NCBI GenBank assembly: GCA_025890175.1
Contig: JANPYM010000010.1
Coordinates: 62,001 to 126,000 of the forward strand
Direction: 5' to 3'
Length of the DNA stretch: 64,000 nucleotides
From: Ciborinia camelliae
Taxonomy: Eukaryota > Ascomycota > Leotiomycetes > Helotiales > Sclerotiniaceae
Part shown: piece after piece, positions 36,679 through 50,000 of the stretch
Numbering within the stretch: the first letter of the stretch is position 1
How the letters are laid out: every line of letters begins with the position of its first letter
The notes under the pieces: generated by a model
What the model saw: only the letters and a program-made list of their open reading frames with translations
Database searches by the model: none
What the model was told of the DNA's origin: nothing
Made by a program: the position numbers and the translations under genes

Positions 36679-37097
36679 CGTAAAACAAATCCCTTTTCAC
36701 CACCCACAAGTCATCAACTGCGCATGCCTCAGCTATCCCAAGAAGACCCCCATGTATGAAGTTGCTGCTATCGATAAGGAATCAACAAACACCCAGCCAA
36801 CCTTAAGATTTCAAAAGCTGCCCAATATGTAACCAAGCTAGATTGAAGTTTGAAAGTATCTTACTCGCAGAATATTGTTCTTATTTTTGTTCAAAAACTA
36901 TAAAACAGTAAAACAGAATTGATCAATTTATAGAAAAGTTCGTGGTGAGCACCGCAATGTTTAAAGCTATTACGCCATTTCATCTTGAAGCCTCGCCTAA
37001 CAAGGCAGAAAATTGTACATGCAAGCTGCAGCTTTTCCGAACAACAACGGAGGCCTCCCCGCCCTTTTTCCATTGAACATCAAAGAAAAAAGCAGCC
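36679..37097. promoter_or_regulatory. Divergent promoter region ATM1 / AIM24
   Basis: The 419 bases between the divergent start codons of two genes for mitochondrial proteins contain both 5' UTRs and promoters. No defined factor site is claimed. Confidence 0.5.
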
Positions 37098-38338
37098 ATG
37101 ATCTCACGATCATCTGTAAGTCGCATCGCTCGTGGTGCGCGACAGCTTCGTTTACCCAAAGAAATACCCGCGGGATGTAGAGGTATACAAATCAGCGCAT
37201 CGGAATCTCACTTGGATGGCGATCTTTTAAGCAAGACCCTCGACTCTACAGACCCGGCTGGTAAGTTTTATTCGGAGCATCGCGAGGATGATGATGCCGA
37301 ATACTAATATAAGTTTCACAGATGCAAGTTTCGAAGTCATTGGCGCACCCTACTCTCTCCTCTCAGTCTCATTATCCGCATCGCAGACACTATACACCCG
37401 ACGAGGAACGTTAGTTGGAGTGAGCGGAAAAGCAGAAAATGTCAGCATGCTCGAGTTGAAAGCATAGGATAGGAAGGATGGCTTGCTGATATATTCGGTA
37501 GGCCCAATCAACATTATCGATTCTTGAACCCTTTCGAAGAGCCCCTCTCGGAATTCCCTTCCTATATCAAAAGATCTCCTCGACGAGTCCCATAAAAGCA
37601 TTGGTATCAACGAAAAATCCAATTACGTCCATGGAGGTTTTGTATTTGGATGGGAGGAAAGATTGGATGATCACTCAGAGAAATGCATTGCTAGCTTGGA
37701 CCGGCCATAGATTATCTGTTTCGCCGACAATGAACAGAAGTTTGAGTGTTGCCCACTGGGGAAACACACAAATTACCGGTAGAGGACTTGTTGCGTTGGC
37801 TGGACCAGGTCGTATATATGAAATTACCTTGAAAGAAGGAGAGGAATTCGTCGCATATCCAGGGAACGTCGTTGCATACATAATAAACCAGCATCAACCT
37901 CTCCCCTATCGCCTGAAAGCCTCGATCTTAAAACTACAAATCCCAAGTTTGGGGCTGAGTAAGCTATTGCCAGATATCAAATTCTTCAGGGTCATGCAAC
38001 AGACAGATTCATGGAATTTGGTAAAGAGGATAGCCTTCACCGTGAGGACGGCGATGAGAAAGACTATTTGGGGGGATAGGCTATTTTTACAATTTAGAGG
38101 ACCAACTAAACTCTTGTTGTCTACAAGGGCGACGAGGATCAGCGACGTTTTGACGAATAGAGATATTAATGAGATTGCGGATGCTTCACCAGGAGCCGTA
38201 ACGGAAGCTATTGAATCGGCCAAGGAGCCTCAGGCGGTTTCAAAAACTACGAAGCAAATCACGGATGTACCTACCGGGTTCCATTATGCGGAGGTTAATA
38301 AAGATGGGAAAGTGAAATTTGAAGATCCTGTAAGGTAG
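37098..38338 (+). CDS. AIM24: Mitochondrial biogenesis protein Aim24
   Basis: Inner-membrane protein that in yeast supports MICOS and respiratory-chain integrity. Exons are 37098-37260, 37322-37440 and 37502-38338; 372 aa. The N terminus ([20 protein letters not shown]) is basic and Ser-rich, as for a mitochondrial presequence. The AIM24 domain is recognisable from [19 protein letters not shown] through [56 protein letters not shown] and [19 protein letters not shown]. The first intron has a standard GTAAGT donor; the second has the weaker donor GTCAGC but is required, since the frame closes without it, and both splices restore conserved sequence. The C-terminal ~60 residues are poorly conserved. 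The neighbour ATM1 is divergent. Confidence 0.9.
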
Positions 38339-41300
38339 TAAGTATGGCGGGGTGTATCAGTAGAGGAATGGAATAGAAAATGTATCAATAGGTCCTCAAT
38401 TTTTGGACGGGTGAGGGTAAAAAACATACAGAAATGATACCTCATCAAAACATGACATTTCTCAACTCATGTATGCCTGCTTTCAGATGTCATAACCTCC
38501 TTGTGTCTTTCGCGTAAATGGACTTCATAGTTGACGCATTATGGCATGCCGAAGAGATTAGCATATCCTCCATGATTCGTATAGGCATGAGGACTATCGA
38601 CTCTATGCTTTGGGAAAAAAAGACGAGATGTATGGAACGTTACTACGTATCATCTGAGATATCTTGATTCATTCACCGCATCTTCAAGCTCCAATCATCC
38701 TTTTCCTTCTCTTCCCCTCCGTAACTTGTCCTCTGAAATTGCAAGGTAATCCACCTTTCTTTCACTTTGGAAGCGTCAAGCAAAGAACACTAATCGAACT
38801 GCGGGGTCACCATAAGTATACCATGCAAGACAATGTCGGATTCTCCAGCTACTATCAAGTAGAGATTGAGGAATCGGTTTTCATTCCATGTTCGACAATA
38901 TATTGAAGAAAAATGACAGTGGTGGGGAATGGGTGTGAATTGATAACAAGTGAGTAGTTTCATTGTCAGACATGACGGCAACCTCATATCCTCCGACCAA
39001 TGTCTTCCCTGCCCGGTAAACTTCACAGATGTCCAATTTGAATATCTAAACCAGGGCATCTATGTTTTGTGATCTAATTAGGCTTCTTGTGTAAGTTGCT
39101 CAAAAAGTCCCGCATGCAAAGTTGTATTTAAGTTATTAAGTGATGGATGACGAAGTTGCTAACTATATGCTATTCACTTATTAGATGTCCATACTTAATC
39201 CTTACTTCACTTACCTAGTATCTATACTGAATATCACAAGTCAATCTTCTGAAGAAATCCATATTAGGACCGGTGCATTTATCACATGTCTCTGGTATCC
39301 TGATGTTCTCCGATGATTTGCTAGAAAGTGACAGTGATAGGGACTTCGATCGATAGCATAATAGTAGGTAGATGGTATAAATGGCAATAATATCTCGCCA
39401 ATCCCCACATGAGTTCCAAAAAGTGCTGAATTTCCAGACATTTTCCAATGAGACACCGGCTATGGTGCCAGCATGTAATTTACCACAGCCTATCCTTTCG
39501 GGATTCTTCGAGCTTTTCATTTGTTTTCTGATCTCCCAGGAGACTTCAAAAAGTTATTTGGGGGATTTGATGTGTCTGTCTTCACTAGTCTTCCATGCAG
39601 TCCAAACTTCAAAGTTGGAAAGGGGCTAACATTTTAAGCGGGCTAGGTATTTTCTGGCTCCGTGAATCGAAACTTCTGGTACTTTTCAATATGCCTAATA
39701 TGTTTTTTTTCTTGCAGTTTAGTGTTTAGTTAGGTAAGTAACGATAAAGGAAGAAGATTCGATTATCCAATAATTTCAAATGTTTTGGCTCAGGCGTTTT
39801 ACCTATAGGTCTTTGATTACGCGGCTACGATTCACTTGTTGCTGTCTAAAACATCACTTCTCACTTTGCAACCATACAGTCCTTACCTACACTTTCAATT
39901 CACCTTAAATCACATGCACTGGCCCCACCAAGTCCCCAACATCAACTCGAAAGCTCCGAGTCCATATATTTAAGAAGGAGGACGTGGATAGCGATAAGTA
40001 ACAAATTAAAGGCCATGGGACAGTTGGAGATGCATGGTTCGTCCGCAACGGGAATGAGCTCAATAAAACTTACCTTCCACGGTCTGATCTTTCAAGGGAG
40101 GGGGTGGTGAGGTAATGCTTGGACTGTTGTTTGGAATTTACTTCATCGACAGTGATAAATGATAAATTGATGAAGTTTGGAAAGGCTGGCTATTGTTCGT
40201 AGTAAGTTAATAATATCATCTAAATAATATTTAAGAATTCAAAATGACAACATTTATTGCACACTCGTGTTCATTTTCATGGCCTCTTCTTTCAATCATC
40301 CATTTTACAAAAGAAATTCCCATCATTCCGCGTCCTTTTTACAACCTAATAGCGAAAATCTTTCCACAATTCCCGGCTCTTCAACTTCGTAATTTCATCA
40401 ATGCCTGATATTTGGTCTTCAAAGTGCATGGGTAAATAATGGTAGGATGCTGGTGAAAGAGATGTGAGAGAATATGACAGCACAAGTTAAGAAGATTGAA
40501 GATAAAAAAAACTTAGGAAGAAAAACCTCGAAACAAAAACTTCAATGAAAAGATAATTCTGTAGCTGTAGATAGCGAAGTCCATAGTAAAAAGTAAGAAA
40601 TTCCCCACTATAAAAGATAGTTCCAGCTCTAACATCCTCACATCAGCTTCAGATACGTCATCTACGGTAGATAGCGGCGAGATCTGCCAGGGTGATGGTT
40701 CGATTTCACGGCGTAAAATATGGGGGGATGAGAAGAAATATCAGGTGCAACTTCAAGTTTAGAAATCGCAAACTTTTGCTTCCTATCGATATCAAATCCG
40801 CTACATTCCCATTCAATCTCCAGATTGTTGACAGCGAAAACCTTGACAAAACTATACTATAACGACCTCTTCGCTCAAAATCACCGTTGCCAATCATCTT
40901 CTAAACCTTCTCCAAGATAACTACCTACTGTTCTTTCCCTTATCAAATCATTTAGTCCCCACTTTGCTAGGAACCAAAGTCCCGAAAATAAATCTCTTTC
41001 ACAAAGTTCCACAACCACCCCATCGTTGGATCTTTGGTCTTCTGTATTCTGCTTTGGCAAAAGTAAGATGCGGGCGGCGGAAACTTTATAGACAGACAGA
41101 TGATGGATCAAGGTCATACTGCAGTGGGTCTGGGTATGTTGAATGATGTAAGTGAAAATGAAATAAGGGGAAGCAAAATGGGGGCTTGGGGTGGTGGTGA
41201 ATGATGAATATATTGGCCGTCACTACTCCGCTACAGACCGGCGAGGCGATCACACAAACCTGCATATAAAAACAAGGTGATAGTTCATTCAGAATAGCTG

Positions 41301-41560
41301 CGCAAGTATAAGCATCATGAATAGCGTGTATGATGAAGTCCGATGTAGCGAAACCCACACATAACGGCCGGGGATATTGGCGAACACTTTTAATCTGTTC
41401 AGTGAGACATTTAAAAAAGATATTGGGGACTATTATAGGAAGGCGACTTATCTTCTGATTATCGAGATCGCCAGAATTAAATGACAGCAGATCTATTTAT
41501 ATCTGCAGCAGTCTTTCAATTATCTAGTACCATTTCATCTCTAACCCACTTGGATTGCAA
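38339..41560. other. Gene-poor region (3.2 kb)
   Basis: No gene supported. The composition is ordinary and less repetitive than other intergenic parts. Short frames (for example 38664-38906 plus, with a hydrophobic N terminus; 41358-41086 minus) lack recognisable domains and consistent splice models. Decayed genes or non-coding RNAs are possible but unproven. Confidence 0.4.
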
Positions 41561-41722
41561 TAGACTGCGCAAAAAATACCCGCCCCGTACGGGTTATTTG
41601 CAAATAATCTGCAAATAACCCACCTACCCGCGGGGTGATGGGTTATTTGCGTATTTGCGGGTTATTTGCAAATAACCCGCCAGCTCCAATACCCGCTTCG
41701 CGGGGCCCCGTTGCACAGCCTA
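41561..41722. mobile_element. Small palindromic element, hAT-like MITE candidate
   Basis: About 162 bases bounded by imperfect inverted ends TAGACTGCGCAA and, on the opposite strand, TAGGCTGTGCAA (10 of 12 match). The inside is built of ACCCGC/GCGGGT and GGGTTATTTGC units in both orientations, including a perfect 24-base palindrome at 41657-41680 centred on TTGCAA. I could not find a clean 8-bp target duplication (flanks gattgcaa and cggatcat), so the boundaries and class are tentative. Confidence 0.5.
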
Positions 41723-42383
41723 CGGATCATCACTAAAATGTCGAAGGCATTTGTTTGTATTTCTGATAGACTTCCGCGACTCCTGGGTTCAATCTTGAAT
41801 TGTTTATTGCGTTCCCGACGCTTGATGGATGTTGCTGGTTCTTGAGAGAGGAGTTGAGGGGGGGGTTGAGATGGGATAGTTATGGGGTGGTGATATCATC
41901 TTATATCTCATTTAATCTCATCCCATCCCATCCCATCCCATCTCACGTTTGATTCCCTATAATAATAACAACAAAAAACTCGCAAACCACCAATCATCAA
42001 CGTTGACATCAACATCGACAACATTCTCAAAAGAACCCTCGACTAGCCCTCACCAGAATCCTTTCCCAAGTCTGCGCAATATCGTTTTGATTTATTTGAA
42101 GGATTTATCTCCAGGACCTATTTCTTGTCCTGAGTCCATCGATGTTGCGAATAGTGTCCTATCATGACTTTTAGGTCTTTAGGGTGGATATTTATGTGCT
42201 CCTAGTGCTTGAGTGGGTAGTTTCAAGGGGCAATAACCGATTGGGATACTGAGATGAGGGGGGAGGGGGATGGAAATGAATGAACAATACATATATATTG
42301 ATATATAGATATAAAGTAGTTCTATATACACTAGCTTAGTCATCAAGCTAGGTTCTATGGAATCTCCGATTCCACAGAACTTA
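41723..42383. other. Non-coding stretch left of the AT-rich element
   Basis: Contains a CCCAT repeat (41920-41940) and a 72-codon low-complexity frame (41949-42167) that I do not accept as a gene. Two adjacent hairpins (42331-42351 and 42352-42380) lie directly against the end of the AT-rich element. Confidence 0.4.
42331..42380. repeat. Two tandem hairpins at the AT-rich element border
   Basis: First: CTAGCTT, 7-base loop, AAGCTAG. Second: GTTCTATGGAATC, 3-base loop, GATTCCACAGAAC, a 13-bp stem with one mismatch. The second ends one base before the element's TA flank. They could be the end of an older element or a structured insertion site. Confidence 0.6.
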
Positions 42384-45300
42384 GGGCCTGTTCGGATCGT
42401 TTTTTTTTTGTGGGCTATAATTTTGTAGTGCTAAAAATTTGGCGAATATAACGATTTATTAATAATCGTGTTTGAATTAATTATATTTTTATAAATTTAT
42501 TTATTGTATAATAAGATTTATAATATAAATAAAATTTTATTAATAATTATATTTAGATTATTTATAAAATTGATTAATTTATAAACAATATTTTATATTT
42601 TATATTTTGAAAATATATTCTATATTTTAAAGATTTTTATAATTTCAAATTTATTATAATTTCATTTTTGTATTTATTTTATTATTATTTATTATTATAT
42701 TCTATAATTCTAAATTTATTTTATTCCTTATTTTCGTGTTTATTTTATTATTATCTATTATTATATTATTATTGTTATTTACTTTTTTATTAAAAGATTT
42801 TAATTTTTATATTAATATTACAATATTAATATATAATTATTAAATAACTTTTTTTTATTCAAATTTATTTTATTAATTTTTTTTAAAAATAAATTATTAT
42901 TATATTAAATAATTTATTATAAATAATTTTATTATTTTTAAAAAAATCTATTCTCTTTTATCCTTTTTATTATCTTAATATCAATAATTTCGATATCATA
43001 CTTTTTCCCCAATACAATAATATATTTTTTCTTTAATATATCAACAAATCCCTTTTTTTATATAACAATCTCCCTTTTTTATATAATAATATATTTCTTT
43101 TTTAATACAAAAACATAATTTTTCAAAACAAAAATATATTTCTTTAATACAACAATATCATATACTTTTTTTTATATAATATCACATTTTTTTAATATAA
43201 AAATATAATTTTTTATTTAAATATTACACTTTTTTTTTTTTCCTTAAAATATTATATTTTAATATTAAAATCCTAAAATTTATATTTATATATATTTATA
43301 TATAATTATATTAATCCTATATATTAAAAATTCTAATAAAATATAAACTTTTAAATTATTTTAATTAACGAAATCTAAAAAACAAAATTATAAATTTTTA
43401 ATAATAATTTTTAAATTTTAAATAAATCTTTTTTTATTTTTAATTATAACAAAATTGTTAAAATTTTATTCTACAATTTTAATAAATATAATTAATTTAA
43501 TAATCCTAATTTTTTTGATTTGTTTATTTAATATATCAATTTTATTATAATAATTGCATTTTCAATTTTAAATAATAAAAATAATAAATTAAAAAAACAA
43601 AAATAAAATAAACTTTTAATTATTATTTAATAATATATAATTAAATAATAGATTTATTAAAATAAATATATAGAAAATTTAATAAAAAATAAAATATAAT
43701 TAATTATTATTATTTTAATCCAATTTTATTATTTACAAAATTAAAAAATTATAATTAAATATTATTAATTTAAATAAACTTTTTTTAAATTTATTTATTA
43801 AAATTATATTTATATTCGAAAAACATTTAATATAAATTAAAAAAAAGATTTGTAATGTTTTTAGGCTAATAATAAAATTTGAAATATTATTATTATAATT
43901 TATAAATATTTAATAATTGAAAAATTTAGAAAAATAATTTATTTTTTTAAAATATTTTTTTATTTTAAAAATAAAATTGTAATTAATTAGATTATAATTA
44001 AAATTAATTTTATATTTAATTAAATTAAAATTAAATTTGATTTTATAATTAATTTTTTATTAATTAATAATAATAATAAAAAGGAACCTAATAATTCCTT
44101 TAATTTTAATTATAATTCTAATAATTTTAATAATAATAATTTATTATTATTTTTAAAAATCAAATTTAATCTAAAAGTTTTAATTATTAAAAATATTTAT
44201 AATAAAAATCATATAAAATAGAATAATATAAAATATAATATTTTTTAAATAAAATTAATTGAAAATAATAAAAATTAAAAGAAATATAAATATTAAATTA
44301 AAATATTATAAGTTTAATAATTTATTAAAATTATAAAAAAAAGTAATAAGAAAGTTTATTATATTTATTAGATTATAAAGAAATATATAAATATAAAATA
44401 TAATTATTAATAAAAAATAGTTAATCTTAAATATAAATAATAATAATTTATTATTATTTAAATTATTAAAAAAATATTTTGTAATTATTTTAATTTGAAA
44501 AATAAAATTAAAAGATAATAATATATTATTTTATTATTAAAGCTTAATAATATTGATAAGGAAATTATTAATTTAAAGTAATTGATTTTTATAATATAAT
44601 ATATAAATATAGATAATAATATTTAACATAATTTTATAAAGAAATTTATAATTATAAATAAATATAATATTATTATTAAATATAATAATATTATAAATAA
44701 TTTTAAATTTATTTATAAATCAAAATTATTTAATACAAAAAAAAATCTATAATTTCTATAATAAATAAATATATTTTTTAATTATTTTTTTTATTTATTA
44801 TATATTTTATTAATTCATTATAATAATCCTTCTATATTTCTTTAATAATTTTATCCCTAAACTTTATTATATCTATTTGTTGGATAAATCACGTGCCTAC
44901 GGCACGCTTGCGGCACCCCCGCGCTACGGCGCTAGCATGCGCTAGCGGGCATATATAGTTGATCTGTAGCATAGTTTTTAGAGCTTCGAGCCAAATACAC
45001 TGCATACTATAGTACATTTATTCTCCATCGCCCATGGTGATTCCAACACTATTAATATCTAATTATTAACTTTTGGAACAAAATCTAAGATATTTTCAAA
45101 TCTAATATTTTTATTTTTTATTATCTTTCTTTATCGTTTTTTATTTTTAAATATATTTTTTATTTTATATAAACAAATAAAATTATATAAAATTATATAT
45201 ATAAATATAATTTATATTTGTTTTTTAAATAAAAATAAAAAAGTTTTATTAAATATTTTAAATTTATTTTTGAAAATATTAAAAATTCATTTAATTATAT

Positions 45301-47000
45301 TTTATATTATTAAATATTACAAATTAAATAATTTCTTTTTATTTTTTGATTATATATTAATTAATATTTGTTTTTTTAAATAATAATATATTTTTTAATA
45401 TAAAATCAAAAATAATTATTAATATATATATTTAATATTTATTAAATAAAATTATTTATTAGAAATTTTAAAAATATTTTTAAAAAATATATTATTAAAA
45501 ATTTGTTAATTATATATGCTTTTTTTTTAGTTTAGAAATATATAATTAAATTGAAGATTAAAGGTATAAATACTAAAAATATTTTGTATTAAAGTTTTTT
45601 TTTTATTATGAAATAAAATGATGTTTTTAATAAATTGTTAAGAATAAATATGGATGTTATTTAGAGCTTTAAGGTATTATTAGAAATATAAATAAAAATT
45701 TTTATTTATTTTGATTTATTTATAATCAAAAATAATTATATTGAAAATAATAATATTGGGAAATTTAATTTTATATTAATATAATATTAGTATAATTTTA
45801 AAAATTTAATAAAAATAATAATAAATAATTAATTTAAATTGATTAAAAAATTTTATTATATTATTTATATTATTTTTTTTTAAAATAATATAAAAAAATA
45901 TTATAAATTTTTTTTTAATTATAATATTATAAAAAATTTAAAATTTGGTATATTTAAATAAAAAATTTTGTAATTTTAAAAATATAAATTTTAATATATA
46001 AAAATTATTAAAATATTATTAATTATAATTTTAATTAAAAATAGTTTAAATATAATTTTTTTTATAAATTTTAAATTTATATTTTTTTGTATAATTATAT
46101 ATAGATTTTTTAATATAATATTTTTTAATATATTTTTATTAAAAATAAGTAATGATATAATAATGAAAATAATATTTTTTTTAAAAAATAAAAAAATATA
46201 TTTTAAAAAAGTTATATATTGATATAATGATAGTAAGGGTAATAATAATAAAATAATAAAATAAAATGATAGGATAATAATTAAAAATAATAATTTCGAT
46301 AAAAAAAAGTAAATAAATTAATAAAATAATTAAATTAAAAAATAAAAATGATAAAATAGTAATAATAAAATAATAAGTTATTAAATGGAGTAAAGATAAA
46401 AGAAATAATAATAAAATGATAAAATAAAAAATGATAAGGGAATTGATAATAAAATATAAAGTGATAAGGTGATAAGGTGGGGTAATAATAAAAAGATTAA
46501 TAATGAGATAATAAAAAATAGGGTATAATGATTTTATAAAAAAATTGAAAGTATAGGGTTAAATAAATTTTAAAGATAATAGATTTTTAGGATAATTTAT
46601 AATAAAATAATTAATAAAAATTAATATATTTTTATTTTAAAAATCAAATAAATTTTAATAAATTTTAATAAATATTTTTTAAAGTTTTTTAAATTTTTAT
46701 TAAAGATTTTAATGGTATATTATGAATATAAAATTTTAAATTTTGTAAGATTTTATTAATTTATTATTGTATTTGATAAATGCATTTTGTAAATTATATT
46801 TGTAAAACTAAAAATTTAAATTTTATAAAATTTTTATTATTTATATTTATATTTGATAAATATATTTTATAAACCATATTTATAAAATTAAAAACTTAAA
46901 TTTTATAAAAATTTTATTATTTACATTTATATTTAATAAACGTTTATTTATATTATATTTATAAGCAATATCACCTAAAAAAATCGATTTAAACGTGCCC
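42384..47000. mobile_element. 4.6-kb extremely AT-rich, RIP-degraded TIR element
   Basis: A sharp change to roughly 90% A+T by eye, with no frame over 60 codons on either strand. The ends form inverted repeats: left GGGCCTGTTCGGATCG followed by a T-run, right (opposite strand) GGGCACGTTTAAATCGATTTTTTT. The first 16 positions differ at five sites, four of them C/T or G/A, the changes RIP makes. Both ends abut TA (TTA on the left, TAA on the right), so a TA or TWA target duplication is plausible. The size and ends suggest a DNA transposon (Tc1/mariner or PIF/Harbinger superfamily) erased by C-to-T mutation. The superfamily cannot be fixed, because no transposase sequence survives. A GC-containing solo LTR is nested at 44878-45048. 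Confidence 0.65.
44878..45048. mobile_element. Solo LTR (TGTTGG...CCAACA) with 5-bp target duplication
   Basis: A 171-base island of normal GC inside the AT-rich block. It begins TGTTGGATAAATCACGTG and ends GGTGATTCCAACA, the TG...CA termini of an LTR, with extended inverted ends TGTTGGA. It is flanked by the perfect direct repeat CTATT (44873-44877 and 45049-45053), the 5-bp duplication typical of LTR retrotransposon integration. A TATATA element at 44951-44957 would fit a plus-oriented LTR promoter. No internal retrotransposon domain adjoins it, so it is a solo LTR left by LTR-LTR recombination, or a very short non-autonomous element. TGTTGG ends are common in Ty1/copia elements. Confidence 0.85.
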
Positions 47001-50000
47001 TAACGAAATTACAAAATTTACAATTCAACTCAGTCGAGGTTATTCAAAGCTCTTCCTGAGAGTTAATTATACCTCTTTTAGGCATGCGGCCGCAAGAGAT
47101 AGCTATCCATTAGTTCCAAGATGGGTTCCTACTAATCTGGCACCAGATCTAGTCTTAGTGACGTTACACAACAATACAATGTTTAATAATATATATCAGA
47201 TAGCCGGCTCTCTCCTTCACAAAACACCTCATCAACCCCTCACTCCCCACGCCAAGCTCATCATTCACCTCCCTCTCCCATCTCCCATCTCCCGATCTAA
47301 ACCTAACCCAGCACCATTCTTGAATATTTAAACGCCCCATCATCTCAGTGCGATGACAAAAAATCCGACTACCAAGAAGGAAAAGCGGCTAGCAACTGTG
47401 TCCGAAGATGATGAGGTATGGATGATAAATGTGCGAGATATTTCTGGATGGGGGATGTGAAGATGTATATATGTGGCGCAGGAGAAGATATAGAAAGGAT
47501 GAGATAGCCCATTCAACGAACGATAGTATATATCTAATGATAACAATAACACATCATTTCTTCCCAGCAATAACTCCCTCGACTATGGAAAAAGTGACAA
47601 CGATATACATAATTCCCATTCGTAGAACAGACAAAACAACGAGAAAATCCACCTAGGTACCTAAATCCCAATACTCAAAACACCAACCCAAACCAAACCG
47701 GCACTATACAAATTATCTAGTATAATCAAACCAGAAATATTGCTCAGCTTTTTGGTTGCTAATTGTCTTTAGTTGGAGGTCGATCGATATGGATCAATCT
47801 TGGGGTTGAAATCCATAGAAAAGATATTGATACCTAAGATTATCAGGGGAAGCGACTCGAGGCGGTGAGGAAATTGGAGATTTCGAATGGGTACCTAGAG
47901 TTGGCCATGGGTTATGGGATTGAATGAAAAATGTATGGATATATAGTATTTATATACCTATGTATATATCGAAACCGATAAATCATTTTGCCCCGCCTTC
48001 ACTATCAGATGTATCGCCTCCATAAGTGACTGTATAACTTATCGGGCTCCATTATACCAACTCAAGTGAATCCCCGAGTCTCTTCCCCTCTTCCCCTCAA
48101 CCCAACTAGCACCAGCTTCAATATTTAAACACCTCCTTATCCATCTATTGCAAAACCAACTTTTTTTGGAATCTCTGAAATGCTAAGCAGTTATGGATAA
48201 GAGATTGCTGCCCTGCAATTCTTTCTGATTTATAGAAACCACTGGTATGTTTTAATTATTTCGTGGATGGTAAAGTTAAAGGGTTGTGGTATTCGGGGAT
48301 TAGAGATGGAGATGAGATGAGATGAGATGAGAGAAGAGAATAGAAATATAGGATGAAATAGCCACTCGACAAATATAGGAGAGCCGACAATAAATAACAT
48401 ATGAATTTGATAACAACAAGAAAAAGAACAAGCTGTGAGAAAATTAAATGATATCTTTATCCAATCCTAGGTTGTTAATAAAACCCTGTGGAATTCGAAA
48501 GATAAAAAAATAAAATCTATCAAACAATGCAGGTGCATTTTGTAATAATTTCGCCTTATCTGTCAATGTAGGATGCTGATTCAGTAGATGGTTTGGAAGT
48601 TATTAAGTATTCGAGTTATTAAAAAAATGAAGTTGAAGATGTTGAGTAGAGCAACTACCTAGCCATGCGGTAGATTGTGGAAGTAAATGAACATACACCT
48701 ACCTACCTACCCACCAAACATTCGTCCTGGCAATCCAAAAAGTCTCTATCTTCACCTTCATCTTCATGAACCCTCTTACCAAATATCCAAATATCCAAGT
48801 AAATCCAATTGAGAAAAAAGAAAAGTGAATCACCAAATCCCAATCCCAATCCCAATCCTCATCTTCGAATCTCCCCCTTTCCAACACCAACACCCACACC
48901 AACACCCACTGTGGACCCGCCCCATCTTCCTTCAATACTATATAAACCTCCTCCTCATCTATCTGCACAACACAAAGTCCGTCTAATAATTGAAAGGTGT
49001 ACAAGAAAGGGTTCTTCGGGCTTGTTATAATCGTGGGTCGACTGCACCCACCATTACTCATATAAACAATAGAAAATATTCCCAAAGATAAAAAGATACC
49101 TATAAATAATACCTAGATGATAAGATGAAATACTCGGATCCGAATGACAATACATATATCTATACATACATACAACATAAAATCCCCATAATCAATTCTC
49201 GACAACAAGAAAACTGCGCTCGTGACAGTGATTAACCTGCCTGCCTGCTTGGACCTACTTCTTTCCTAAAGCCTCAAAGGATGAGAGCTTAGAATGTAGA
49301 ATATGTACTGCACTGCACTGAAATACATACATTTTCTTCTCCACGCCGACCACCTGCATTAGAATGATATTCCACTTTTTGATTTTTAACTTGAATAGAT
49401 GATGCTGCTTGTGTTTAAATAGGTACCTATTGAGCCTTGGTGTTGTGTTGTCTTGGGCTGGGTTGAGGAAAGAATTTGAGATAAGAAGAGAAGGGTGGGG
49501 GAAGGAGGGGATTGGTGAATACCTAGGTAGTTATCCGCAATAGAGCAGATATAGGTACCTACCAATCTATCTACCCAAAAATACTATCTCCATCTCTGCC
49601 CCCTATTTCATGATCAAAAGAATCACTCATGATTCTACTTCCTTTCACCATCTAATCACCTCACCTCACTTACATTCGAATTCACCACGCACATCCATCC
49701 TCCCTCAACCCCCAACCTTAGCTTAGATAATAGAAACCTCAATAAATATATAAACCCTGCATAATCCAGTAAAATATCAGAATCTTCAAAACACGCCTTG
49801 TTGATCCTTTATGCGAGAAATTCCAGGTTTGATTGGTCCTAGGTAGTAGGTAGGGTAGGTAGGTAGGTACTTAGCTCAGAGGAAAGAAGATAGTGGAGGT
49901 AGGTAGGGTAGGTAGGTAGGGATTGAGCTCTTTTTATTTAGGGGGGAGTTTCTAGGGAATGTGGGATGGGATGGGATGGGATGAGAGAATATATAGAGAG

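Noticed and set aside
38790..39520. Two short frames sharing a PHHCHF/SPYHCHF-like peptide, possible duplicated gene
   Set aside because: Underlying DNA similarity is confined to about 20 bases around TGACAGTG and could be chance.
48699..49085. 128-codon minus-strand frame
   Set aside because: Contains repeat-encoded DWDWDW and has no domain, splice partner or family resemblance; likely chance.
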